Below are positions 43,141 to 55,171 of a stretch of DNA of 64,000 nucleotides, in pieces. Below the pieces are notes generated by a model. It worked only from the letters and a program-made list of their open reading frames with translations. It was not told where the DNA came from and ran no database searches. A program made the translations under genes and the position numbers. The DNA is from DATEOR01 sp963766725 (GTDB lineage: Bacteria; Actinomycetota; Thermoleophilia; Gaiellales; Gaiellaceae): the NCBI GenBank assembly GCA_963766725.1, contig CAVYBK010000004.1, forward strand, positions 62,001 through 126,000, read 5' to 3'. The number at the start of each line of letters is the position of its first letter. Position 1 is the stretch's first letter.

Positions 43141-44069
43141 TTCGGCCGGGCCATCGGGATGAGGACGATGACGTCAGAGAGCGAGTCGAAGTTCACGAGG
43201 GGCGCGATCTGGATCCGCTTGTAGAGGTCGACGTCCTGCTGCCCGACGGACTCGACCGTGCCGATCGGGATCCCCCGCGGATAGAGCGACTCGAGCTGCC
43301 CGCTCTGCCAGCCTGCCGTGATGACGAGGTCGCCGTCCTCGACGAGGGCGTCCTTGCCGACGCGGTCGAGGATGAGCGCGGACGGATCGCTCGGCCCGTG
43401 GCGGACGATGCCCGCCGCGCCGCTCTCGAGCACCATCGCGGAGACCGCACTCGACTGGTCGGTCAGAAGCGTTACCTTCGCCCCGTCGGAGGTGACGTTG
43501 GTGACGAGCCCGACGAGCCCGTCCTTCGTCACGACCGGGTCGTTCTGCTGGATTCCGTCGGAGGTGCCCGCGGCGATCAAGATCTCCTGGTCGTACGCGG
43601 TCGGAGGCCGTGCGATCACACGCGTGACGACCCGGCTGTAGTTCTCCGGGAAGCGGGGGCCGTCGACGTAGCCGAGGAGCTCCTTGAGGTGGGCGTTCTC
43701 CTGGGCGGCGGTCTCGTTCGCGACCTTCTCGCTGCGGAGAGCCTCGATCTCCTTCTTCAGCTTCTCGTTCTCGGACTTGGCGCCGAGGAGGTCGGCCGCC
43801 CAGCCGTAGGCGTCCTTGAACGGCCGCGCGACGCGTTCGCCGGCGACCTCGAAGGGCATCGCGACCGAGACGCCGATGCGCTGGGCGCCGTGCAGCGTCC
43901 CGCCCTCGGACTCGCGGAAGTAGACCGTCACGAGCGCGATCGAGACGAGCACGAGGGCAACGGCGACCAGCCGAGCCCTGAGGGCACGACTCGTGCGTGG
44001 AAAGGAGCCTTCCGCCCGTCGGACGTGCGCGTCCAGGACGGGAAGCCGTGCTGTTCGTTGCCGAGGCAC
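43137..44069 (-). CDS. mreC: Rod shape-determining protein MreC
   Basis: A protein of about 310 residues with a basic N-terminus, one membrane helix (near 33-49), a periplasmic coiled coil (ENEKLKKEIEALRSEK) and the beta-barrel MreC domain (RVIARPPTAYDQEILIAAGTSDGI, LLTDQSSAVSAMV). It links MreB to PBP2. The GTG at 44069 gives a plausible N-terminus; the gap to mreB is 46 bases. The start is uncertain by some residues. Confidence 0.9.
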   Translation of the reverse strand: MPRQRTARLPVLDAHVRRAEGSFPRTSRALRARLVAVALVLVSIALVTVYFRESEGGTLHGAQRIGVSVAMPFEVAGERVARPFKDAYGWAADLLGAKSENEKLKKEIEALRSEKVANETAAQENAHLKELLGYVDGPRFPENYSRVVTRVIARPPTAYDQEILIAAGTSDGIQQNDPVVTKDGLVGLVTNVTSDGAKVTLLTDQSSAVSAMVLESGAAGIVRHGPSDPSALILDRVGKDALVEDGDLVITAGWQSGQLESLYPRGIPIGTVESVGQQDVDLYKRIQIAPLVNFDSLSDVIVLIPMARPK

Positions 44070-44115
44070 GGGAGCCAACAGTTTAGAGCGTTGCTCGGAG
44101 CGAGAGGCCGGTTGG

Positions 44116-45165
<1,050 letters not shown>

Positions 45166-45175
45166 CGAACGGCCA

Positions 45176-45181
45176 AGTGTA
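45176..45181 (-). promoter_or_regulatory. mreB: Candidate -10 for mreB operon
   Basis: Minus-strand TACACT ending ten bases before the ATG, the same hexamer as at deoC and tRNA-Arg. It lies in the 30-base gap to maf, whose end is at 45196. Confidence 0.42.
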
Positions 45182-45195
45182 GTTGAGTGCCGCAG

Positions 45196-45786
45196 CTATC
45201 CGAAGCCATAAACGCCTGCAAACCGTTCGGAGAGGAGCCGGACGAGGAGCGCAGCAGGAAGGCCGACGACGTTCAGGTAGTCCCCCTCGACGCGCTCGAC
45301 GAGTGCAGCGCCGAGTCCCTGGATGGCGTAGGCGCCCGCCCGTCCCTCCCACTCCCTCGCGGCCACGTAGGCGGCCAGGTCGCGGGGAGTCAGGGGGCGG
45401 AAGGTCACCCGGGTGACCTCGTGCTCGACGACCTCCCAGCCCGGCGTACGCAGGCAGAGACCCGAGACGACCTCGTGCGTGTGGCCGCCGAGCGCGTCCA
45501 GCATCTCCTCCGCTTCCTCGGGCCCGGAGGGCTTCCCGAACACGCGGCCGTCGAGGTGGACCGCGGTGTCGACCCCGAGGACGGGCCGCTCGTCCGGGTC
45601 GCCGACCGAGCGCGCTTTCCCGGCGGCGTGCTCGCGCACGAGTGCGACGACGTCAGCGTCGGGCGGGTCGTGCTCCTCGTAGTCGGGCACCGCCAGCTCG
45701 AACGGGATCCGCAGCTGCTCGAGGATCGCCCGCCGCTGCGGCGAGGTCGAGGCGAGGAGGAGCGGGGGTGCGGGCGGGACGCTCAC
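45196..45786 (-). CDS. maf: Maf-like nucleotide pyrophosphatase
   Basis: A 196-residue protein that would hydrolyse non-canonical nucleoside triphosphates. The signatures are LLLASTSPQRRAILEQL, GVDTAVHLDGRVFGKP and the C-terminal GRAGAYAIQGLGA. The GTG at 45786 overlaps the methyltransferase stop as GTGA. Standard Maf has the same length. Confidence 0.92.
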   Translation of the reverse strand: MSVPPAPPLLLASTSPQRRAILEQLRIPFELAVPDYEEHDPPDADVVALVREHAAGKARSVGDPDERPVLGVDTAVHLDGRVFGKPSGPEEAEEMLDALGGHTHEVVSGLCLRTPGWEVVEHEVTRVTFRPLTPRDLAAYVAAREWEGRAGAYAIQGLGAALVERVEGDYLNVVGLPAALLVRLLSERFAGVYGFG

Positions 45787-46538
45787 GAACGCTTGCGGGC
45801 GACCCAGATCTCCTCGGAGGGCCAGCGGCGCGCCCACTCGCGGTCGGGCAGTCCGGGGAAGCGATGCGACTCGCCCTCGGGCGGAGCCTGGATCTCGATG
45901 AGGTTCTCGACGGCGAAGCCGTTCTCCCGCAGAAGGCGGATCCATTCGCCGTAGCCGAGGTGGAACTCGATGCCTCCGGTCCCGTCCCACTCGAACCGGT
46001 GCATGCCGAAATAGGGCCGGAGCAGCTCGCGGCCGGGCGGCAGCTCCTCGTCGGGCGAGCAGAGGATCATGATCGTCCCGTTGACGAGGAAGACGAGGTG
46101 GCCGCCCGGTCTCAGGAGCCGCGCCGCCTCGGGGATCCAGCGGTACGGGTCGGCCCAGATGGACGCGCCGTACTCGGAGATCGCGAGGTCGAAGCTCTCG
46201 TCCGGCAGCGGCACGTCTTCCGCGCTCGCCTCGAGCAGGGGGAAGTCGAGGCCGAACTCGGCCTGCATGCGCCGGGCGGTCTCGAGCTGGGCCGGCGTGA
46301 TGTCGATCCCGACCGGCCGCGCTCCCCGGCGGGCGAGCCAGGCGGAAACGTACGCCGTGCCGCAGCCGAGCTCGACTGTGTCCATCCCGGCCACGTCGGG
46401 GAGGGCGCCGAGCTCGGACTCGGGAACGTTCCACACGCCCCACTCGAACTCGTCTCTCCCCCACGCGCGCGGCGCCCATTCGGCGAACTCGGGCGCGAAT
46501 TCGGTCCAGGCCTCCCGGTTCCGGTCGACGTGGCTCAT
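45783..46538 (-). CDS. Class I SAM-dependent methyltransferase (second of two tandem copies)
   Basis: A 251-residue methyltransferase. Motif I is VELGCGTAYVSAWLA, followed by GIDIT, ASAEDVPLPDESFDLAIS and LRPGGHLVF. It resembles small-molecule or quinone-type methyltransferases, but the substrate cannot be read. It is a paralogue of the upstream gene: the YFGMHR, GYGEWIRL and EIQAPPEGES segments correspond one to one. The ATG overlaps the upstream stop as ATGA. Confidence 0.85.
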   Translation of the reverse strand: MSHVDRNREAWTEFAPEFAEWAPRAWGRDEFEWGVWNVPESELGALPDVAGMDTVELGCGTAYVSAWLARRGARPVGIDITPAQLETARRMQAEFGLDFPLLEASAEDVPLPDESFDLAISEYGASIWADPYRWIPEAARLLRPGGHLVFLVNGTIMILCSPDEELPPGRELLRPYFGMHRFEWDGTGGIEFHLGYGEWIRLLRENGFAVENLIEIQAPPEGESHRFPGLPDREWARRWPSEEIWVARKRS

Positions 46539-47285
46539 CGTTCCTTGCGGACGATCCAGATCTGCTCCATCGGCCACTTGCGCGCCCACTCCGTCTCCTC
46601 GGCGGTCCGATACGTGGACTCGGCCCCGGGCGGAGGCTGAATCTCCCGCAGGTCCTCGATCTCGAAGCAGTTGGCGCGGAAGAGCCGGATCCACTCGCCG
46701 TACGGAAGCTCGAACTGCACCGGCCCGTCCGACTCCTCGATCCGGTGCATGCCGAAGTAGTCGAGATGGAGCTCGGGCTCCATCCGGTCGGCCGGCTCGT
46801 TCCAGCACATGACCTCGAAGCGGCGTCGAGCCGCTGAAGGCGAGAAGGCCGCCCGGTCTCAGGAGCCGCGCCGCCTCGGGCACCCAGGCATAGGGATCGG
46901 CGAAGCGGTTCGCGCCGTGGTCGGCGAAGACGATGTCGAAGCTCGCGTCGGGAAGCGGGACCGTCTCGGCGGGCGCGTGGACGAGCGGGAAGTCGAGGCC
47001 CGCAGCGGCGAGGGCATCGCGCGCGTGCTCGAGCTGGCGCTCCGAGTTGTCGACGCCGACCGGCCGCGCTCCGAGGCCGGCGAGGAGGATCGACCACTGC
47101 GCCGCGCCGCATCCGAGCTCGAGTATGTCCTTCCCGGCCACGTCGCCGAGAACCTGCAGCTCGCTCTCGGGCAGCTGCCACATCCCCCAGCGGGGCTCGG
47201 GGCGGCCGATGTGCTCGCGGTGCGTCTGCTGGTATTCGTCTGAGTGACGGTCCCAGAACGCGCGGTTCTGCTCGAAGTCAGACAA
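46535..47285 (-). CDS. Class I SAM-dependent methyltransferase (first copy), frameshifted
   Basis: The N-terminal part (ILELGCGAAQWSILLAG motif I, GVDNSE, ASFDIVFADHG) is in one frame and the C-terminal part (RIEESDGPVQFELPYGEWIRLFR, then QIWIVRKER) in another. Removing one base near 46819-46826 gives 249 residues that align along their whole length with the next gene. The TTG at 47285, reading LSDFEQNRAFW, overlaps the ndk stop by eight bases. The paralogue is intact, so sequence error is likely. Confidence 0.75.
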
Positions 47286-47695
47286 GCTCTGCGGCGGTGA
47301 ACCAGAGCCCGATCTCGCGCTCGGCGGACTCGGGCGAGTCCGAGCCGTGCACGAGGTTGTCGGGCATGGCGAGCGCGAGGTCGCCGCGAACCGTCCCGGG
47401 AGCGGCTTCGACCGGGTTCGTGGCTCCCATCGTCGTCCGCACGACCTTGATCGCGCCCTCGCCTTCGAGGACGAGCGCGAGCGTCGGCGAGGACGTGATG
47501 AACTCGACGAGCTCCCCGAAAAACGGCTTCTCGACATGCTCGGCGTAGTGCTCTTGGGCAAGGTCACGGTCCACCTGGACGAGCTTCGCGGCCCGCACGG
47601 TCAGCCCCCGGCCCTCGAAGCGCGCGAGGATCTCGCCGGCGAGTCGGCGCCTGCATTGCGTCGGGCTTGATGAGAACGAGAGTCTGCTCGGCCAC
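47278..47695 (-). CDS. ndk: Nucleoside diphosphate kinase, frameshifted near the N-terminus
   Basis: NDK transfers phosphate from ATP to other nucleoside diphosphates. The main frame carries residues from RAAKLVQV through YAEHVEKPFFGEL, and the active-site His in NLVHGSDSPESAEREI. The start (VAEQTLVLIKPDAMQ) is in a different frame; removing one C near 47650-47651 gives RRLAGEILARFEGRGL and joins them into 138 residues, the normal size. The active-site region is intact. Confidence 0.82.
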
Positions 47696-47707
47696 GGCCG
47701 AGTCAGC

Positions 47708-48223
47708 CTAGAGATTTTCGACTGCTCTGGGTGACTCGACGGGCGTTTCGCAGTACGGGCACACCTGCCACAGCGGCTCGAGCGGCTGCTTGCAGCGGCG
47801 GCACGCTTCCTTCAGCTTCGTCGTGCAGACCGGACAGGCCAGGAAGGTCGGCTCCACGACCGCGCGGCAGACCGGGCAGCGCTCGGCGGTCCCGAGCGAC
47901 TCCTCCATCGCCTTGATCTCGAGCTCGCGCTCCCGCACCTCCTCGAGGTACTCGGGCGGGCGGAAGAACATGTAGAGGAGCGGGCCGAGGAACGGCGGGA
48001 AGATCCCGAGCGCCACGGCCATGGCGAGAAGCCACGGGTCCTCGATCCGGCGGCGCGCGTCCTTGTAGACCCAGAAGGCCGACGCGAGCCAGAAGACGAC
48101 GAGGAAGAAGAAGAAGACGTTGCGGACGACGAGCCAGACGTCGGAGTCGAAAAAGTCCTTGAAGCCTCCGAAGAGGTCGTTCGAGTCGGTCGTCGTCTGA
48201 GCCAGAAGTTGCATCGCCGTCAC
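47708..48223 (-). CDS. Membrane protein with double zinc ribbon
   Basis: A 171-residue protein. Two hydrophobic helices (near residues 30-50 and 65-87) are followed by a charged stretch and two zinc ribbons built from CPVCRAVVEPTFLACPVC and CRRCKQPLEPLWQVCPYC. The GTG at 48223 has AGGAAA upstream and overlaps the small upstream gene's TGA as GTGA; an in-frame ATG (48214) is the alternative. It may sense or bind something at the membrane. The function is unknown. Confidence 0.72.
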   Translation of the reverse strand: MTAMQLLAQTTTDSNDLFGGFKDFFDSDVWLVVRNVFFFFLVVFWLASAFWVYKDARRRIEDPWLLAMAVALGIFPPFLGPLLYMFFRPPEYLEEVRERELEIKAMEESLGTAERCPVCRAVVEPTFLACPVCTTKLKEACRRCKQPLEPLWQVCPYCETPVESPRAVENL

Positions 48224-48333
48224 AAGAGAATCTTTCCTACGAGCCACCCGGCGCCAAACGAGAGCGCCACGATCGCCACGAGGACGAATGCGGCGAGCAC
48301 GAAGACGCTGAGCCGCTCTCCAACGCTGCTCAT
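48220..48333 (-). CDS. 37-residue single-pass membrane protein
   Basis: A tiny gene tied on both sides: its ATG overlaps the folC stop (ATGA, 48330-48333) and its TGA overlaps the next GTG (GTGA, 48220-48223). The product is a short polar start (MSSVGERLS) and one long helix ending in GWLVGKILL. Overlaps on both sides argue that it is translated. The function is unknown. Confidence 0.6.
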   Translation of the reverse strand: MSSVGERLSVFVLAAFVLVAIVALSFGAGWLVGKILL

Positions 48334-49448
48334 GGTACGGGAGCCTGCGGTCGGACGGTGGCCAGGTCCGCGAGCAGATAGAGGGAGCCCGTGACCAGGA
48401 CCGCGCCGCCTGTGCCGGCGAGCGCACGCGCCTGCTCGACGGCCTCCGCCGGGTCCGCGACGGTCTCCACGCGGTCGAAGAACCGCCCGGCCTTCGCGGC
48501 CAGCTCGCCGGCGGCCAGAGCGCGCGAGTTGGTCGACCGCGTCGCAACGAACGTGTCGCCGAGCGCCGAGAGCGCAGCGAGCATCCCGTCGACGTCCTTG
48601 TCGGCGAGGATCGAGGCCACGACGACGTAGCGGCGGGACGGAAGGCGCGCGAGCACGTAGCCCACGCCGCCGAGATTGTGGGCGCCGTCCCAGATCTCGA
48701 GCGGCGAATCGCCCACCCGTTCCAGCCGGCCCGGGACCGTCGCGTCTTCCGCCGGTGCGGGATCGACCTGCTTGCCGAGGAACGACTCCGCCGCCGCGAC
48801 CGCGAGCGCGAGGTTGCTCCGTCCCGTCACGAGCACGGCCGCGGCTCCGGCCTCCCGCGCGAGCTCCTCCCATTCCGGCTCTCCGAGCACGGCCGTCGCA
48901 CCCGGACGGATGACCGCCAGCTTCTCGCGGGCGATCTCCTCACGCGTCTCGCCGAGGACGTCGGTGTGCTCGAGGTCGACGTTCGTGAGGACGACGACCG
49001 GCGCGTCGAGCACGTTGGTCGCGTCGAGCCTCCCGCCGAGCCCGGCCTCGACGACGGCCGCATCCACTCCCGCGGCGCGGAACTCGGCGAGCGCGGCGGC
49101 GGTCAACGCCTCGAACTGCGTGGCCCCGACGGCCTCGGCGGCCGGGCGCACGCGGGCCAGCGCGGCTTCCAGGTCGACCGGCTCGCCGTTCACCTGGATC
49201 CGTTCGGCCCAGCCGGTGACGTGCGGGGACGTGTACGCGCCGACCGCCTTGCCCTCCGCCACGAGCAGGGCCGCGCACATCCGGGTCGTCGTCGTCTTCC
49301 CATTCGTACCGACTACGTGAACGGCCCGGAACGCGTCCTGCGGGTCGCCGAGCTCCGCAAGCAGCTGCCGCATTCGCCCGAGGCCGAACTCCTCCGGCCA
49401 CGGCGAGAGCGCCTCGATCCAGGAGACGTTGTCAGCCACCGAGTGCAT
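48330..49448 (-). CDS. folC: Folylpolyglutamate synthase / dihydrofolate synthase
   Basis: A protein of about 372 residues with the Mur-ligase fold. The P-loop is HVVGTNGKTTTTRM, and VVEAGLGGRLDATNV, TNVDLEHTDVLG and the C-terminal EIWDGAHNLGGV are FolC-specific. It adds glutamate to folates. I use the ATG at 49448, which overlaps the end of valS by 17 bases; a GTG at 49439 is equally plausible. Confidence 0.92.
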   Translation of the reverse strand: MHSVADNVSWIEALSPWPEEFGLGRMRQLLAELGDPQDAFRAVHVVGTNGKTTTTRMCAALLVAEGKAVGAYTSPHVTGWAERIQVNGEPVDLEAALARVRPAAEAVGATQFEALTAAALAEFRAAGVDAAVVEAGLGGRLDATNVLDAPVVVLTNVDLEHTDVLGETREEIAREKLAVIRPGATAVLGEPEWEELAREAGAAAVLVTGRSNLALAVAAAESFLGKQVDPAPAEDATVPGRLERVGDSPLEIWDGAHNLGGVGYVLARLPSRRYVVVASILADKDVDGMLAALSALGDTFVATRSTNSRALAAGELAAKAGRFFDRVETVADPAEAVEQARALAGTGGAVLVTGSLYLLADLATVRPQAPVP

Positions 49449-51849
49449 CGAGCTCGCGCCGGTAGCGCTCGAGCTTCTCGCGCTCGCCGGCGACGACGTC
49501 TTCCGGTGCGTTCGCGACGAAGCGCTCGTTCGCCAGCATCCCCTCCGCGCGCGAGATCTCCTTGCGCAGCCGTTCGCGCTCGGCCTCCTCGTTCCCGTTC
49601 GCCTGCACGCGCTCCGGCTTGACCACGGCCGAGAAGATGCGCTGCTCGTCGCCCTCGAGCTCGACGAGCACGCCGCTTCGCCGGAAGATCCCGGCCGCCT
49701 CCTGCACGCGGTCGAGCGCGCCCACGTCGGAGGCAAAGCTCTCGTCCGGCTCGGGCCACGCCGCGACGATCAGCCTCGACTCGCGGCCGGGCAGGTTCGA
49801 CCAGATCTCCTCGGTCACGTGCGGCATGACCGGGTGCAGCAGCCGGAGGAGCCGCTCCAGTGCTGCGAGTGCCGTCGCGGCCGCATCCTCGTCGCGGTCG
49901 TAGAGGCGCGGCTTGATCGCCTCGGCGTACCAGTCGCAGAAGTCGTCGAAGGTGAGGCGATAGAGCGACTGCACGGCATGGGAGAAGTCGAAGGCGGCGA
50001 GGGATCTCCTCGAACGTGCAGCCCTCGTAGCGTCGATCCGGGCGAGAATCCAGCGCTCTTCGACGGTTTTCGGGCGAAGCCCGACCGTCGCCGGCTTCTG
50101 CGTTCAGGAGAAGCCGCGAGATGCGTTCCAGAGTTTGTTCGCGAGCTTGCGTCCCTCCTCGACCGCGCCGTACGAGAAGCGCACGTCCTGCGTCGAGGAC
50201 ATCTTCAGGAGCCCGTAACGCGTCGCGTCCGCGCCGTGGTCTGCGATGACGTCGAGCGGGTCGATTCCCGTCCCGAGGCTCTTCGACATGCGTCGCCCGT
50301 CGGGGGCGAGCACGGTCGAGTGGATGATCACGTCCCGAAACGGGATGTCGTCCATGAGCTCGAGGCCGGAGAAGATCATCCGGTTCTCCCAGAGGCGGAT
50401 GATCTCCCGCGCGGTCGTGTTCAGATCGCCGGGGTAGTACGTGCGCAGGTCGGGGGTGTCGTCCGGCCAGCCCAGCGTGGCGAACGGCCAGAGCGCGGAC
50501 GAGAACCAGGTGTCGAGGACGTCCTCCTCCCGTCGCAGCTCGGTCGAGTCGCACTCGGCGCACGCCTCGGGCTCGGTCTCGGCGACGACCTCGTGGCCGT
50601 TCGGGCAGTACCAGACCGGAAGCTGGTGACCCCACCAGAGCTGGCGCGAGATGTTCCAGTCCGGTGCGTTCTCGAGCGAGTCGGTCGCGAAGCGGTGCTG
50701 CGACTCCGGGTGGTAGACGACCTTGCGCTCCTCGAGGGCGGAGAGCGCGGGCTTCTTCAGCTCCTCCATCGAGCACCACCACTGCAGCGAGATGAGGGGC
50801 TCGATGCGGGACTCGCAGCGCTCGCAGAGCGCGACCGAGTGGCGGTAGCTCTCACGCTTCTCGAGGAGCCCGCGCTCTTTCGCCCACGCGACGATCCGCT
50901 CGCCCGCCTCTTCCTGGGTCAGGCCGGCGAGGTCGCCTGCCTCCTCGTTCATGCGTCCGTCGGGGGCGATGACCGTCGGCTCCGGCAGGTCGTGGCGCCG
51001 GCCGATGGCGAAGTCGAGCGGGTCGTGTGCCGGAGTCACCTTGAGCGCTCCCGTACCGAACTCCGGGTCGACCTCGTCGTCGGCGATCACAGGGACGTGC
51101 CGCTCGACGTACGGAACGACGACCTCGCGCCCGACCGCGTCGCGATAGCGCTCGTCGTCGGGATGGACTGCGACCGCGACGTCGCCCGGGATCGTGGCGG
51201 GCCGGGCGGTCGCGATCGTCACGCCGCCTTCCCCGTCCACGAACGGATACGTGAAGTAGGAGAGCGCGTCGTCGACGTCCACGTGGACCAGCTCGAGATC
51301 GGAGAGCGACGTCTCGTGGAACGGGCACCAGTTGATGATCCGGTTCGCCTGGAAGATCCAGCCCTTCTCGTACAGATGGACGAAGAAGCGCATGACCGCG
51401 CGGACGTAGTCGTCGTCCATCGTGAAGCGCTCGCGCCGGTAGTCGAGCGAGGCGCCGATGCGCCGGAACTGGGTCATGATCGTGCGCCCGTAAAGCCGGA
51501 GCCATTCCCAGACTCGCGCCTCGAAGGCCTCGCGGCCGAGGTCGTGGCGCGTCTTTCCCTCGCGGGCGAGGTCCTTCTCGACCGCGTTCTGCGTCGAGAT
51601 GCCCGCGTGGTCGTAGCCGGGCTGGAAGAGCGTGTTGAAGCCCTGCATGCGCTTCATGCGGACGAGCGTGTCGGCCAGCGCGAGCTGGAGCGCGTGTCCC
51701 ATGTGCAGCTCCCCGGTGACGTTCGGCGGCGGGTGGGCGATCACGAAGGTTGGCCCGCCGCGCTCGGCGTGCGCCTCGTAGAGACCCTCGGCCTCCCACG
51801 TCTCCTGCCAGCGCTCTTCGACGCCGTCGGGCTTGTACAGCGGCTCCAT
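49432..51849 (-). CDS. valS: Valyl-tRNA synthetase, interrupted near residue 580
   Basis: ValRS charges tRNA-Val. The first 581 residues hold HMGH (in GELHMGHALQLAL), ATARPATIPGDVAV editing motifs, CERCESRIEPL and the KMSKS loop (RRMSKSLGTGIDP). A TGA at 50104-50106 then interrupts the frame, but the same frame resumes with ERWILARIDATRAA, AAFDFSHAVQSLYRLTFDDF and a C-terminal coiled coil. A neighbouring frame reads LLLNAEAGDGRASP, which fits ValRS, so the stop comes from a local frameshift pair (about 50060-50120). A second out-of-frame patch lies near 49999-50020. The gene is normally essential. Confidence 0.85.
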
Positions 51850-51855
51850 GCGGTG

Positions 51856-51861
51856 ATTCTA
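51856..51861 (-). promoter_or_regulatory. valS: Candidate -10 for leaderless valS
   Basis: Minus-strand TAGAAT ending six bases before the valS ATG. Confidence 0.42.
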
Positions 51862-51933
51862 GGCGCGCTCTTCGGGCGAGCCCGCACGTTGTGGCCCGCG
51901 AGAGTCAGTAGCATTCGGAAGGAACCCGAGAGC

Positions 51934-53857
51934 ATGAGCCAGGTCGTCGAATCCCCCCTCGAAGCAGGTCGCGCCGCAGTCCTTCGGCGCGACTGGGAGG
52001 TCGCGTACCCGCTCCTCCATGAGGCGGACTCCTCGGGCGATCTCGCGCCCGAGGATCTCGAGCTACTCGCCGAGGCGGCGCTCTGGGGTGGCCTCTTCTC
52101 GGAATACATGGACGCGAACGAACGCGCCTATAAGGCCTATGTCGAGGCGGGCAACCTCGCGCGCGCCGGCTACCTCGCAACGCTCCTCGCCCACGACAAC
52201 CGCGCGCAGCTCCAGAACTCAGTCGCGAGCGGCTGGCTTGCCCGGGCAAAGCGGCACCTCGACGAGGCAGAGGAGGCGCCCGAGCACGGCTACTACGCCC
52301 TGCAGCGTTCCCTGGTCGCGCTGGGAGAGCACGATTTCGACGAAGCGTTCAGGCAGGGGAAAGCCGCCGAGGCAATCGGCAAGCGCTTCTCCGACCGCAG
52401 CCTGGAGATCCGCGGCATCCAGCGTCAGGGCGCGGCGCTGCTCGAGAAGGGCGAGGTCGCGGAGGGAAAGCTCCTCCTCGACGAGGCGAGCGCCGCTGCG
52501 CTCGGCGGCGAGCTCGACGCGTACTCGACGCTCGTCGTCTACTGCAACACGATCGGTGCCCATCGCGAGGTCGCCGACTTCGACAGCGCCGCGGAGTGGA
52601 CCGACCGCGCCTCTCAGTTCTGCGACGCCAACTCGGTTTCCGCGTTCCCGGGCATGTGCCGCGTGAACTACGCCGAGGTCATGCGCTTCAAGGGCCGCTT
52701 CAACGAGGCCGAGGAGCTGGCCGGCCTGGCGGGCGAGCAGCTGCGGGCCTGGTGTCCGCGCATCGCCGGCGCCGCCTTCTACGAGCTCGGCGAGACGCGC
52801 CTGCGGCTCGGCGACCTCGCGCAGGCCGAGCAGGCCTTCCGGGAGGCGGACGAACACGGCCACACGCCCGAGCCCGGGCACTCGCTCCTCCGCCTCGCGC
52901 GCGGCGACGCGCAGGGCGCATGGACATCGCTCCGCCGCGTCCTCGCGGACGAGACGATGGGCCTCGCCGCGCGCACGACGTTCCTCCCAGCCGGAGTCGA
53001 CATCGCCGTTGCCGCCGGGGAACTCGAAAGCGCAGAAGGCTTCGCGGCCGAGCTCGACACGGCTGCCGAGAGCTTCGACACCTCGGCGCTGAAGGCCGCC
53101 GCCGCCTACGCGCACGGGAAGATCGCGCTCGCACGGGACGATGCCGACCGAGCGGAGTCGTGCTTCCGAAACGCGCGCGCGTTCTGGGAGGCCACAGGCG
53201 CGAGCTACGACTCCGCGCGGGCCAGGGAGCAGCGCGGGCTCGCGCTACGGGCCGGCGGGGACGAGGAGGCCGCCGTCTGGGAGCTCGAGGCCGCCGCGGC
53301 GCGCTTCGAGCGCCTCGGCACCGTGCGCGACGCCGAACGCGTTGCAGAGGCGCTCATGCGCGACGTCTCGAAGGCGGTCATGAAGACGTTCGTCTTCACC
53401 GACATCGTCGGCTCGACCGAGCTCGCCTCGACGCTCGAAGACCGACACTGGAACAACGTCCTCCGCCGCCATGACGAGACGCTCCGCACGATCTTCGCCG
53501 ACCACGGCGGCCAGGTCGTCGACCACACCGGCGACGGGTTCTTCGCCGCCTTCGAGGATCCGGCCGAGGCGGTGCAGGCCGCGATCGCGATCCAGCGCGC
53601 CATCTCGCAGGAGTTCGAGTTCGACCTCCGCATCGGCGTCCACACCGACGGCGCCTTCCAGCGCGAGGAGAACTACCACGGCAAGGGCGTGCACGCGGCG
53701 GCGCGGATCGGCGCGGCCGCCGAGGGCCAGGAGATCCTCGCCAGCGTCGACACCATGGCGAAGCTCGGCAAGTTCAAGACCTCGCAAGCATCGCGAGATC
53801 GCGCTCAAGGGCTTCAAGCACGACGTGCCCGTCTGCGCGGTCGAGTGGGCGAGCTAG
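51934..53857 (+). CDS. Adenylate/guanylate cyclase with helical-repeat N-terminus, frameshifted near the end
   Basis: A cytosolic protein of about 640 residues. Residues 1-470 are tandem TPR-like helical pairs (EAGRAAVLRRDWEVAYPLL, then repeated helices with Ala-rich positions). The C-terminal class III cyclase domain has FTDIVGSTELASTLEDRHW, the metal-binding DGFFAAFED and GVHTDGAF. After KLGKFKTS the frame shifts; removing one C near 53785 gives KHREIALKGFKHDVPVCAVEW, the usual cyclase end, with a stop at 53857. It has no membrane segment. It converges on clpX with six bases between. Confidence 0.85.
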
Positions 53858-53863
53858 CCGGCT

Positions 53864-55138
<1,275 letters not shown>

Positions 55139-55171
55139 CTTTTACCTTTTAGCTCCTTTTTGCCTGCTCGG

